DNA from: Anderseniella sp. Alg231-50
Lineage (GTDB): Bacteria > Pseudomonadota > Alphaproteobacteria > Rhizobiales > Aestuariivirgaceae
DNA: 64,000 nucleotides
NCBI RefSeq assembly: GCF_900149695.1
Contig: NZ_LT703003.1
Span: 1,922,001-1,986,000 of the forward strand
Reading direction: 5' to 3'
Below the pieces are notes generated by a model that saw nothing but the letters and a program-made list of their open reading frames with translations, did no database searches and was not told the origin of the DNA. Position numbers and translations under genes: made by a program. This document shows, one piece after another, positions 1-6,914 of this stretch (position 1 is its first letter; the number at the start of each line of letters is the position of its first letter).

Positions 1-194
1 CCGAAATAGGTGGGGAAGTCCTCGTGCAGTTCATGTGTCATGTCCTTGACTTTCTCATGCCCGTCGGCCAGGGCCGGTGCAGACATGGGCGCGGTTACCG
101 CTGCAGCGGCAACACCTGCCGCAGCAGTCTGAAACAGCGCGCGCCGCGACAGCATTTGCGCCTTCACGCTTTCGATTACACATGCATCACACAT
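1..194 (-). CDS. Cyclase-family (kynurenine formamidase-like) protein, Tat-exported, 3' part beyond window
   Basis: Only the first 64 codons are inside the window; the gene runs off the left edge. The start ATG at 194..192 is preceded by a strong ribosome site (AGGAGGA at 207..201, 6-nt gap). The N-terminus has a C-x-x-C pair (M-C-D-A-C), then a twin-arginine motif (S-R-R-A-L-F), an Ala-rich hydrophobic stretch and an A-L-A cleavage site, so export by the Tat pathway is likely. The mature start (D-M-T-H-E-L-H-E-D-F-P-T) matches the opening D-L-T-H-x-L of metal-dependent cyclases of the PF04199 type. Family members hydrolyse formamides or related cyclic amides; the substrate here is unknown because the catalytic region is missing. 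Confidence 0.6.
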   Translation of the reverse strand, partial: MCDACVIESVKAQMLSRRALFQTAAAGVAAAAVTAPMSAPALADGHEKVKDMTHELHEDFPTYF

Positions 195-213
195 TTGAAT
201 TCCTCCTCTGTAG

Positions 214-260
214 ATCAGGATGATTTTTGGTTGAAGCAACCAAAAGTCATAAACCTGATC
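214..260. repeat. Intergenic palindrome family 1, copy A
   Basis: A near-perfect palindrome with core TGATTTTTGGTTGAA and its complement, flanked by ATCAGGA on the left and CCTGATC on the right. A second copy is at 63097-63142, at the other end of the window. It lies just upstream of the cyclase-family gene start, so it could form a hairpin in that gene's promoter or 5' leader. The form is that of a REP-like element; no transposase is seen nearby. Confidence 0.75.
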
Positions 261-274
261 GGTTCGATAGATTC

Positions 275-313
275 AGAGCAACTTTATGGGTTCAAGTGAA
301 CCCATGTTGCTCT
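275..313. repeat. Intergenic palindrome family 2, copy A
   Basis: Inverted arms AGAGCAAC..ATGGGTTCA and TGAACCCAT..GTTGCTCT, with three extra T bases in the left arm only. The same asymmetric structure recurs at 3190-3226 and, more diverged, at 57671-57707. Together with copy A of family 1 it fills most of the 216-bp gap between the cyclase gene and the quinone oxidoreductase gene. Confidence 0.7.
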
Positions 314-410
314 GGATAACCCGATAATCCCGGGCACATGACCCGGAACCCGGCAGCTTAACACCAGTTGCGCTGGAGGCCAGTCGATTTGACGTGATCA
401 GCGGCGGATC

Positions 411-1424
411 TCACACTTCCAGGACAATCTTGCCGATATGAGCCGAGGTTTCCATCAGGGTGTGGGCCTTGTCGGCCTGCGCCAGGGGAAAGGTCTTGAA
501 CAATTGCGGTTTGACTTTGCCGGCCTCGATCAATGGCCACACGGTTGTTCTCAAGGCACTGGCGATGGCTGCCTTGTCGGCGGTGGGGCGAATGCGCAAG
601 GTGGAACCGGTCAGTGTCAGGCGTTTGAGCATGACCATCATGAAATCGACTTCCGCCTTTGAACCGTTGAGGTAGGCAATGTTGACGATGCGGCCATCGC
701 GTGCTGCCGCCTTGATGTTGCGCTGGATGTAGTCACCGCCGACCATGTCGAGGATGACGTCGACCCCCTTCTTGCCGGTGGCCTGTTTCAGCACGTCCAC
801 GAAGTCCTGTTCGCGATAGTTGATGGCGCGTTCGGCGCCGAGCGCTTCGCAGGCGGCGCATTTGTCGGCGGAGCCTGCCGTGGTGTAGACGGTTGACCCA
901 AGTTGGGACGCGATCTGGATGGCAGTTGTGCCAATACCGGACGATCCGCCATGCACCAGCAGGCTTTCACCCGGTTTCAGGGCGCCACGTTCAAAAACAT
1001 TGGTCCAGACGGTGAAGAATGTTTCCGGGATTCCGGCTGCTTCCGCCATGCTGAGACCGTCAGGAACCGGAAGGGCATTGGTTTCGTGCACACTGCAATA
1101 CTCGGCATACCCGCCGCCAGCCACCAGGGCGCAGACCTTGTCACCTGCCTTCCAGAGTGAAACGCCTTCGCCGAGAGCCACAACCTCACCGGCAATCTCC
1201 AGTCCGGGAATTTCTGATGCGCCGGGCGGCGGCGGGTAGGCGCCCATGCGCTGCAGGACATCCGGGCGGTTCACACCGGCTGCGGCAACCTTGATCAATA
1301 CCTCGCCGGCACCCGGTGCCGGGGTCGGTATTGTGGCTGGTTTCAGCACATCCGGGCCGCCGGGTTGGGATATTTCAATTGCGGTCATTGAAGAAGGAAT
1401 ACTGGTCACAAGCGGGTGCCTCAT
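411..1424 (-). CDS. NAD(P)H quinone oxidoreductase, PIG3 type (zinc-free MDR family)
   Basis: A 337-residue medium-chain dehydrogenase/reductase. It has the GroES-like N-terminal half (E-I-P-G-L-E-I-A-G-E-V around residues 65-75) and a Rossmann half with the nucleotide motif H-G-G-S-S-G-I-G-T-T-A. No structural or catalytic zinc cysteines are seen, as expected for the quinone oxidoreductase/PIG3 branch, which reduces quinones with NADPH. Start choice is open: ATG at 1424 (used here) or an internal ATG at 1388, where similarity to the family begins (M-T-A-I-E-I); neither has a good ribosome site. It is divergent from the DUF1192 gene 89 bp away, a pairing that recurs in alphaproteobacteria. 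Confidence 0.85.
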   Translation of the reverse strand: MRHPLVTSIPSSMTAIEISQPGGPDVLKPATIPTPAPGAGEVLIKVAAAGVNRPDVLQRMGAYPPPPGASEIPGLEIAGEVVALGEGVSLWKAGDKVCALVAGGGYAEYCSVHETNALPVPDGLSMAEAAGIPETFFTVWTNVFERGALKPGESLLVHGGSSGIGTTAIQIASQLGSTVYTTAGSADKCAACEALGAERAINYREQDFVDVLKQATGKKGVDVILDMVGGDYIQRNIKAAARDGRIVNIAYLNGSKAEVDFMMVMLKRLTLTGSTLRIRPTADKAAIASALRTTVWPLIEAGKVKPQLFKTFPLAQADKAHTLMETSAHIGKIVLEV

Positions 1425-1513
1425 ATGCAAAGGTTGTCAGGAAATTGCCGGTTAGGCATTATGAAACAACTAGTAGTGGCGCAATCAGGCGGTTGCAAGC
1501 GGAGGTCATTGTC

Positions 1514-1699
1514 ATGGACGAAGAAATCATCAAGCCGAAACCCCCCGGTCCTGCTGTTGGTGAAGACCTCTCGGAACTGTCTGTGGAGGAATTGCAGAGG
1601 CGGGTGGTGGAGTTCGAGGACGAAATTGTGCGCCTGAAAGCTGAAATTGACGGGAAACAGTCTTCGAAGGTCGCCGCGGATTCATTTTTCAAGCTGTAA
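1514..1699 (+). CDS. DUF1192 family small protein
   Basis: A 61-residue acidic protein. The start ATG is placed at 1514 because it follows GGAGG (1500-1504) at 9 nt and because the recognisable family sequence starts there (M-D-E-E, then L-S-V-E-E-L and an E/K-rich helix ending near F-F-K-L). The C-terminal half is predicted to be a short coiled coil. DUF1192 proteins are widespread in alphaproteobacteria and usually sit beside the PIG3-type oxidoreductase as here; their function is unknown. A longer upstream reading frame exists but would overlap the divergent gene and lacks a ribosome site. Confidence 0.85.
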   Translation: MDEEIIKPKPPGPAVGEDLSELSVEELQRRVVEFEDEIVRLKAEIDGKQSSKVAADSFFKL

Positions 1700-1807
1700 C
1701 GGTGTCCTGCGGGTCAATTTTATTCCCGAACTAAGTCACTGAATCGAATCGGTTATCTGAAAAGTAACCTGAATGAATTGTTTCAATAATGCCCAAAATG
1801 AATCATG

Positions 1808-1822
1808 TTAACCTTTTGGTAA
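1808..1822. promoter_or_regulatory. Near-match CtrA box (TTAA-N7-GTAA) upstream of rcdA
   Basis: TTAA at 1808-1811 and GTAA at 1819-1822 with a 7-nt spacer, one mismatch from the CtrA consensus TTAA-N7-TTAA. Three GANTC (CcrM methylation) sites lie close by at 1741, 1746 and 1800. The box is about 230 bp upstream of rcdA, and CtrA is known to control rcdA in Caulobacter. It could also drive the candidate RNA at 1845-1941. Confidence 0.4.
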
Positions 1823-1844
1823 GGATCTGGGTGCATAGTCGTCA

Positions 1845-1941
1845 ATGTAGTCCTTAGGGATTACCCGAGTGGTTTTCCACTCTGTTTGACGCCTCCCTGT
1901 TAGACTTTATGAGCCGCGATTATTTCGTGGCTCTTTTTTTT
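1845..1941 (+). ncRNA. Candidate small RNA or terminated leader upstream of rcdA
   Basis: No reading frame covers this stretch. It holds a perfect hairpin (GAGTGG-TTTT-CCACTC, 1867-1882), an unpaired segment with CCTCCCT, which could pair with a Shine-Dalgarno sequence, and then a strong intrinsic terminator at 1911-1941. This layout is typical of trans-acting rhizobial sRNAs with CCUCC-type loops. The 5' end is a guess based on the upstream CtrA-like box. The alternative is a terminator of DUF1192 preceded by an unrelated hairpin. Confidence 0.35.
1911..1941 (+). terminator. Intrinsic terminator
   Basis: Stem GAGCCGCGA / TCGTGGCTC (one G-T pair), loop TTATT, followed by a run of eight T residues. 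It ends transcription from the DUF1192 side before rcdA. Confidence 0.8.
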
Positions 1942-2048
1942 GGCACCGGACTTGCTTGAAAGGTGGTCAGGCTGGTCTTCGTGGTTCATATTGATGCACC
2001 AAAGATTCCCGGCTGTTTCGAGGCCCAGAATTTTCGAGGTTTGTTTTT

Positions 2049-2582
2049 ATGGTCACTGGTGGTAGTTCCGAGCGTCTCATGCCTGTAGATTTTCTTTCGC
2101 GCTTTACAGCATCCAAACAATTCCAACAGGTTTTTCAAGAAGGCATGAGCCTGATTGAAGAGACTGCAAATTACCTTGATGGACCTGGCCGTCAGGACGT
2201 TCGTGAACTCGACAAGCAGGGATCGGTTACCTATGCGAGCCAGTCTATGCGCCTGACCACGCGGCTCATGCAGCTGGCATCCTGGCTTTTGCTGCAGCGT
2301 GCCGTCAGCTCCGGCGAAATCACCCGTGACGATGCGGACCAGGAAAAGAGCCGTATCTCGCTTGATGAGATCGGGGAAGGCCAGCCGCTTGCCGGTGCGG
2401 ATGGCTTGCCGGAAGCCCTTAAAGGCCTTGTCAGTCGCTCCCTGCGCCTGCACGAGCGGATTGTGACGCTGGATGTAATGATTGCCGAGCGTGATGAAAC
2501 ACTTCTCAGCGGTGAAGCTGCCAATGAAGTGAACACGCATCTGGACCAGTTGCAGAAAGCGTTCAACGCGCGCCGCAGTTGA
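2049..2582 (+). CDS. rcdA: DUF1465 protein, RcdA orthologue (adaptor for CtrA degradation)
   Basis: A 177-residue helical protein without signal peptide. The conserved DUF1465 core is visible: F-Q-E-G-M-S-L-I-E-E-T-A followed by Y-L-D-G-x-G-R, then S-M-R-L-T-T-R-L-M-Q-L-A-S-W-L-L. In Caulobacter, RcdA works with CpdR and PopA to deliver CtrA and other substrates to ClpXP at the cell pole before S phase; outside Caulobacter that role is inferred. The start at 2049 has GAGG 10 nt upstream; an internal ATG at 2079 is possible. It is preceded by a CtrA-like box and followed by a strong terminator. It is convergent with rpmE, a usual neighbour in Rhizobiales. Confidence 0.85.
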   Translation: MVTGGSSERLMPVDFLSRFTASKQFQQVFQEGMSLIEETANYLDGPGRQDVRELDKQGSVTYASQSMRLTTRLMQLASWLLLQRAVSSGEITRDDADQEKSRISLDEIGEGQPLAGADGLPEALKGLVSRSLRLHERIVTLDVMIAERDETLLSGEAANEVNTHLDQLQKAFNARRS

Positions 2583-2624
2583 TCCGGCGCAACGCCGGTT
2601 ACCCGGTTTTCGAATTCAAATACC

Positions 2625-2656
2625 AAAAGCCCGGCTGATCGGCAGCCGGGCTTTTT
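2625..2656. terminator. Bidirectional terminator between rcdA and rpmE
   Basis: Perfect stem AAAAGCCCGGCTG / CAGCCGGGCTTTTT with a 5-nt loop. It has A and T runs on the two sides and so can serve both convergent genes. Confidence 0.9.
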
Positions 2657-2685
2657 CATGTCTGCAGCCCGAAACGGGCGACGGG

Positions 2686-2907
2686 TTATTTCTTGAGGAA
2701 GCCGAACTTCTCGTTAAAGCGGCTGACACGTCCGCCACGATCAACCAGATTCTGGTTGCCGCCTGTCCAGGCCGGGTGGGTGGCAGGATCGATATCCAGC
2801 TGAAGATTGTCGCCTTCCTTGCCCCAGGTCGAACGGGTCTGGAAAGATGAACCATCAGTGTTGGTCACTGTGATCATGTGATAGTCGGGGTGAATGTCTT
2901 TTTTCAT
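2686..2907 (-). CDS. rpmE: 50S ribosomal protein L31
   Basis: A 73-residue protein starting [10 protein letters not shown], with the family core T-H-P-A-W-T-G and the C-terminal F-N-E-K-F-G. It contains no cysteine, so it is the zinc-independent (C-minus) form of L31 that alphaproteobacteria carry. L31 bridges the ribosomal subunits. It is single, convergent with rcdA and divergent from the ABC exporter. Confidence 0.97.
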   Translation of the reverse strand: MKKDIHPDYHMITVTNTDGSSFQTRSTWGKEGDNLQLDIDPATHPAWTGGNQNLVDRGGRVSRFNEKFGFLKK

Positions 2908-3189
2908 CGAAGGTATCTTTCAAACAAACCAGCGCGCCCGATCCGATAACCGGTTTTGGCGACGACCTGGAGAAAAACTGAAATCCGGCGTGGTCTATAC
3001 ATGACAGAAGCCTTTTGCGCAACCACTGCCGGGCTTGCGGATGCCTGAAATCCTATTGCGAAATTTGCGGACTGCGGCACCTGGCCACATAAGCGCCTGC
3101 TTGCCGCGCCAAGCATGGCATTGATAGATCTGCATGAGTTTTAGTTGCCACGACAAAACCCATGAACACGATCACTGCTGAACCGTTCC
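2908..3189. other. Intergenic region between rpmE and the ABC exporter
   Basis: This stretch must hold the rpmE promoter on the minus strand. I see no reading frame of note and no clear conserved structure apart from the palindrome that follows at 3190-3226. Confidence 0.5.
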
Positions 3190-3226
3190 AGCAACTTTAT
3201 GGGTTCAACTGAAGCCATGTTGCTCT
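3190..3226. repeat. Intergenic palindrome family 2, copy B
   Basis: AGCAAC..ATGGGTTCA paired with an imperfect GAAGCCAT..GTTGCT, again with the three-T asymmetry in the left arm. It ends 31 bp upstream of the ABC exporter start and could overlap that gene's promoter or leader. Confidence 0.7.
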
Positions 3227-3257
3227 AATGTGGCGCGCATGACGATGGAATTGAGGA

Positions 3258-5123
3258 TTGAAGACGTTGACAGTTGATACGGGCCGGGCAGGGCCGCGGG
3301 ATGTTCAGTCACCCGCCGGTGTGTCTGATAGCGGCGATGCCAAGCCGGCAATTGAAACCGATGAGCCCGGCAGACGGCCGAAAGCCTCAAGTCTCAGGCC
3401 CTTGTCACGGCTGCTGCCTTTCCTGTTTCGCTACCGGCCCCAGATCGGTATCGCTGTCCTGTTCCTGATCCTGGCCGCCGCCTCGACACTGGTCGTGCCG
3501 GTTGCGGTGCGCAGGGTCATCGACCACGGCTTTTCCGGCGAGAATGCGGCCTTCGTCGACCAGTATTTTTCGGTCATGATGCTGGTTGTGGCGGTTTTGG
3601 CGGTGTCGTCTGCGGGCCGCTATTACTTCGTCACCTGGATCGGTGAGCGCGTCGTTGCGGATTTGCGCGATGCGGTGTTTTCACACCTGTTGAAACTGTC
3701 ACCGTCGTTTTACGACACCGCCCAGTCCGGTGAAGTGCTGGCGCGCCTGACCGCCGACACGACACAGGTAAAGAACGTGTTCGGGTCAACTGTCTCGGTC
3801 GCATTGCGCAACCTGGTGATGCTGGTCGGGGCAATTGCCATGCTGATCGCCACCAGCCTGAAACTGTCCGGCATGGTGCTGCTGGTGATACCGCTGATTG
3901 TGCTGCCCATGGTGTTCTTTGGACGCAAGGTGCGCAAACTGTCGCGCCATGCGCAGGATACGCTTGCCAGTTCGGCGGCGCTGGCCCAGGAATCGCTGTA
4001 CTCGGTGCAGGCCGTGCAGGCGTTCGGGCAGGAACCGCGAATAGGCAAGACCTTCAATGCGGCGACCCAGGAGGCATTTGCGGCGGCTGCAGCGCGCGCC
4101 AGGGGACGGGCGTTCCTGACGGCCGCAATCATTTTCCTGGCCTTCGGCGCGATCATCGGCATCTTGTGGTACGGTGCCCAGGAAGTACTGTCCGGTGCAA
4201 TGACGCCGGGCACGCTGGGCCAGTTTCTGCTGTATGCAGCCTTTGCCGCCGGCGCCATGGGATCACTGTCAGAGGTGTGGGGTGAACTGCAGCTGGCAGC
4301 CGGGGCTGCGGAGCGCCTGTCGGAACTGCTGGATACCGAGCCGGGTATTGCAGAGCCTGCAACACCGGTGGCGTTACCGTTACCGGCAAAGGGCGCTGTG
4401 GCTTTCGATAAGGTAAAGTTTTATTATCCGTCACGCCCCGATGACCAGGTGCTGAAGGGATTGAGTTTTTCGGTAAAGCCCGGCGAAACAGTGGCCATTG
4501 TCGGGCCGTCGGGCGCCGGCAAGTCCACCCTGTTTGCGCTGATCCTGCGGTTTTATGATCCACAGTCGGGAACGGTGCGGCTGGATGGCGTAGATGTTGC
4601 CGATGCCGCGCTGAATGATTTGCGCGGATCGATTTCCCTGGTGCCTCAGGACACGGTTATCTTTTCTGCCAGTGTGCTCGACAATATCCGGTTTTCCAGG
4701 CCGTCAGCCAGCGATGACGAGGTCATGCAGGCGGCGAAACTGGCCCGCGTCGATGAGTTTGCCGTGCGCTTGTCGCAAGGGTTTGACACCCAGGTCGGCG
4801 AGCGCGGTGTAACGCTGTCGGGCGGACAGCGCCAGCGGGTCGCGATTGCCCGGGCCGTGCTGCGCGATGCGCCGCTGTTGTTGCTGGATGAAGCGACCAG
4901 CGCACTTGATGCAGAGAGCGAACAGTATGTGCAGGCCGCATTTGAAGACCTGATGCAACACCGCACCACGCTGGTGATTGCTCACCGGCTTGCAACGGTC
5001 CGCAATGCCGACCGGATTATCGTGCTGGATGACGGATGCGTTGCAGCGGAAGGCAGCCATGCCCAGTTGATGAAGAAGGGCGGATTGTATGCCCGGCTCG
5101 CCAAGCTGCAGTTCAGCGAATAA
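3258..5123 (+). CDS. ABC exporter, fused permease/ATPase (MsbA-related)
   Basis: A 621-residue half-transporter. The permease domain has six hydrophobic segments between about residues 50 and 340. The ATPase domain follows with Walker A G-P-S-G-A-G-K-S (about 415), signature L-S-G-G-Q-R-Q (about 520), Walker B L-L-L-L-D-E-A-T (about 539) and H-loop I-A-H-R (about 574). It resembles the alphaproteobacterial MsbA-related group of homodimeric exporters, which export lipids or other hydrophobic molecules; the substrate is not known. The start is unusual: TTG at 3258 with GAGG only a few bases upstream. A later in-frame GTG near residue 22 is an alternative. A cytoplasmic Pro/Gly-rich tail of about 45 residues precedes the first membrane segment. 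Confidence 0.9.
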   Translation: MKTLTVDTGRAGPRDVQSPAGVSDSGDAKPAIETDEPGRRPKASSLRPLSRLLPFLFRYRPQIGIAVLFLILAAASTLVVPVAVRRVIDHGFSGENAAFVDQYFSVMMLVVAVLAVSSAGRYYFVTWIGERVVADLRDAVFSHLLKLSPSFYDTAQSGEVLARLTADTTQVKNVFGSTVSVALRNLVMLVGAIAMLIATSLKLSGMVLLVIPLIVLPMVFFGRKVRKLSRHAQDTLASSAALAQESLYSVQAVQAFGQEPRIGKTFNAATQEAFAAAAARARGRAFLTAAIIFLAFGAIIGILWYGAQEVLSGAMTPGTLGQFLLYAAFAAGAMGSLSEVWGELQLAAGAAERLSELLDTEPGIAEPATPVALPLPAKGAVAFDKVKFYYPSRPDDQVLKGLSFSVKPGETVAIVGPSGAGKSTLFALILRFYDPQSGTVRLDGVDVADAALNDLRGSISLVPQDTVIFSASVLDNIRFSRPSASDDEVMQAAKLARVDEFAVRLSQGFDTQVGERGVTLSGGQRQRVAIARAVLRDAPLLLLDEATSALDAESEQYVQAAFEDLMQHRTTLVIAHRLATVRNADRIIVLDDGCVAAEGSHAQLMKKGGLYARLAKLQFSE

Positions 5124-5252
5124 GCCTGGCCGGTGAATCCGGACAAGGCGGAACCGGGACGTGCCCGGCCCGGCAACCGATTCACTCCCGGAACAATATC
5201 GGCGGCAGGCGAAAGAAGCGCGGTACGGAGCCTGCTTCGATTCGGAGCCGGT

Positions 5253-5267
5253 TTAATTGTCAGTTAA
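5253..5267. promoter_or_regulatory. CtrA box, exact consensus
   Basis: TTAA (5253-5256), 7-nt spacer, TTAA (5264-5267), followed by C as in the extended TTAAC form. It lies 119 bp upstream of the BA14K-like gene and outside any coding region. CtrA is the cell-cycle response regulator of alphaproteobacteria. Confidence 0.55.
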
Positions 5268-5385
5268 CTGGATAATTTACCTGGCGTGACAATAATGCCG
5301 GCTCGGGTTAGTGTTTTGGCATCTGATGGCAAGCGGCTGTTTCTGTTTTGTGAGAACCGGAAACGCCGAACTGGAGGAAATCGAA

Positions 5386-5829
5386 TTGATAATCAAGAAG
5401 AGCACTGTAACCCTGCTGGCCGGTATTGCCGGGTTGGTGATGATGAGTGCACCGTCGCAGGCAACGCCTGCGGCCGCACAACATTTTTCGGCGGTCATGG
5501 CATTCAGTGACGGGGCTTCCGTTGTGCAGATAGCCAAGAAAAAGAAGCGCAGGCGGCTCAGGAGATTTCGCAAGCGGCGGCGGGGCTTCAATCATTTCCA
5601 CAATGGTTTTTACTATGCACAGCCGTTCTGGTCCTATGGAGATTTCTACGAGGACGATTACGACTTTTATGACGACGATGATTATGACGAGCCGGATTAT
5701 GCCCGTGGCGGCGGCGACCATGAAGACTGGTGCCGCAGGAAGTATCGCTCATACAAAGTTCGCACCGATACCTGGACCGACTATGACGGCAATACGCGGC
5801 GCTGCAACAGTCCGTTTGGCCGAGACTGA
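5386..5829 (+). CDS. BA14K-family secreted protein
   Basis: A 147-residue protein. The start is a TTG at 5386, preceded by GGAGG (5373-5377). A signal peptide (K-K-S-T-V-T-L-L-A-G-I..., cleavage near S-Q-A) is followed by a very basic block (about residues 51-66, K/R only), then an extremely acidic, tyrosine-rich stretch (about 84-105). The C-terminus carries the BA14K signature W-C-x(3)-Y-R-S-Y ... Y-D-G-x-x-x-x-C. BA14K proteins of Brucella and other Rhizobiales are immunoreactive, lectin-like envelope proteins. The juxtaposed polybasic and polyacidic blocks are unusual and suggest self-association or cation binding; that is inference. An exact CtrA box is upstream and a terminator directly follows. 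Confidence 0.75.
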   Translation: MIIKKSTVTLLAGIAGLVMMSAPSQATPAAAQHFSAVMAFSDGASVVQIAKKKKRRRLRRFRKRRRGFNHFHNGFYYAQPFWSYGDFYEDDYDFYDDDDYDEPDYARGGGDHEDWCRRKYRSYKVRTDTWTDYDGNTRRCNSPFGRD

Positions 5830-5845
5830 TTGACAGAATAATGTG

Positions 5846-5875
5846 AAAAGGCAGGCTCCGGAGCCTGCCTTTTTT
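5846..5875. terminator. Bidirectional terminator
   Basis: Perfect stem AAAAGGCAGGCTCC / GGAGCCTGCCTTTT. It serves the BA14K-like gene on the plus strand and the OmpA-domain gene on the minus strand, whose stop codon overlaps the T run. Confidence 0.9.
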
Positions 5876-6911
5876 ATCTTGTGGTGAGCTTCAGTTCGAT
5901 ACGGCGATTGCGGGTTTTGGCATCTTCCGAGACGCCCGGGTCTATGGGCTGAAACTCACCAAATCCGGCAGCAACCAGATGCTGGGGCGGGATTCCCTGT
6001 TCCGCCAACGCCTCGACCACGGCAATGGCACGCGCTGACGACAGTACCCAGTTGGACGGGAACAGCGGTGTGTTGATCGGGTCGTCATCAGTATGACCGT
6101 CCACCTGCAACACCCAGTTCAAATCCTCCGGTATCTCACGCACCAGTTGCTGCATAGCTACTGCCAGCTTGGCAATTTCCAGTTGGCCCGTCGGTGACAG
6201 GGCGGCAGCACCCTTGGCAAACAGCACCTCGGACTGGAACACGAACCGGTCTCCGACCACGCGGATATCGTCGCGGTTGGCCAGAATGCGGCGCAGTCGG
6301 CCGAAGAATTCCGACCTGAACCGGTTTAGTTCCTGTACCCTCTGGGCCAGCGCGACATTCAGCCGGCGGCCGAGATCGACGATCTGCGAACGGCTTTCCT
6401 GATCCTGCTTTTCGGCAGCCTCGAGCGCATCGTTCAAGGCCCCGATCTGCCTGCGCAGGGCAGCGATCTGCTGGTTCAGCAATTCAACCCGCGCCAGTGC
6501 TTCGGATGAAACTTTCTTCTCACCTTCGAGCCGTTGCTGCAGGGCTGACAATTGCGTGCCTGCCTCATTGCCCTGTGACCTGAAAGTGTCGACAACGCCC
6601 TGCAACTGGCTGGTTTCGTCGCGGGCGGATTTGAGATCGTCGGTCAGTGCGGCAAGGGTGGTTTCAACTTCAGCTTTTGACGACTTCTCCAGCGCAAGCA
6701 ACTCGGTAAGTTCGCTGATCTCAGAGCGCAACCTCGAAAGCGCGCTGTCCTGGCCGGAGATTTCGCGTGCCTGCAGGAACTGGGTAATCATGAACACCGA
6801 CAGCAGGAAAGTAATAACCAGCAGCAGTTGCGCCATGGCATCCACAAAGCCGGGCCAGTAAAAGCCGGAGCTGTCCTGGCCACGCCTGCGTCCTCTGCCG
6901 AGACCCGCCAC
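5874..6911 (-). CDS. OmpA/MotB-domain envelope protein (peptidoglycan-binding, partner of the ExbB-like channel)
   Basis: A 345-residue protein with one N-terminal transmembrane helix (about 24-47: M-A-Q-L-L-L-V-I-T-F...), a long coiled coil (about 50-200, heptads of L/A with E, Q and K) and a C-terminal OmpA-like domain. The peptidoglycan-binding motif reads D-G-H-T-D-D-D, then L-S-S-A-R-A, and N-R-R-I-E-L. It differs from flagellar MotB by the very long coiled coil. The upstream gene ends 3 bp before it and encodes the matching MotA/TolQ/ExbB channel, so the two probably form a proton-driven stator acting on the cell wall. The pair is conserved in Rhizobiales; its role is not established. 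Confidence 0.85.
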   Translation of the reverse strand: MAGLGRGRRRGQDSSGFYWPGFVDAMAQLLLVITFLLSVFMITQFLQAREISGQDSALSRLRSEISELTELLALEKSSKAEVETTLAALTDDLKSARDETSQLQGVVDTFRSQGNEAGTQLSALQQRLEGEKKVSSEALARVELLNQQIAALRRQIGALNDALEAAEKQDQESRSQIVDLGRRLNVALAQRVQELNRFRSEFFGRLRRILANRDDIRVVGDRFVFQSEVLFAKGAAALSPTGQLEIAKLAVAMQQLVREIPEDLNWVLQVDGHTDDDPINTPLFPSNWVLSSARAIAVVEALAEQGIPPQHLVAAGFGEFQPIDPGVSEDAKTRNRRIELKLTTR

Positions 6912-6914
6912 CGC

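Noticed and set aside
1986-2540. Minus-strand frame opposite rcdA
   Set aside because: It lies antisense to a clear DUF1465 coding region and has no family features.
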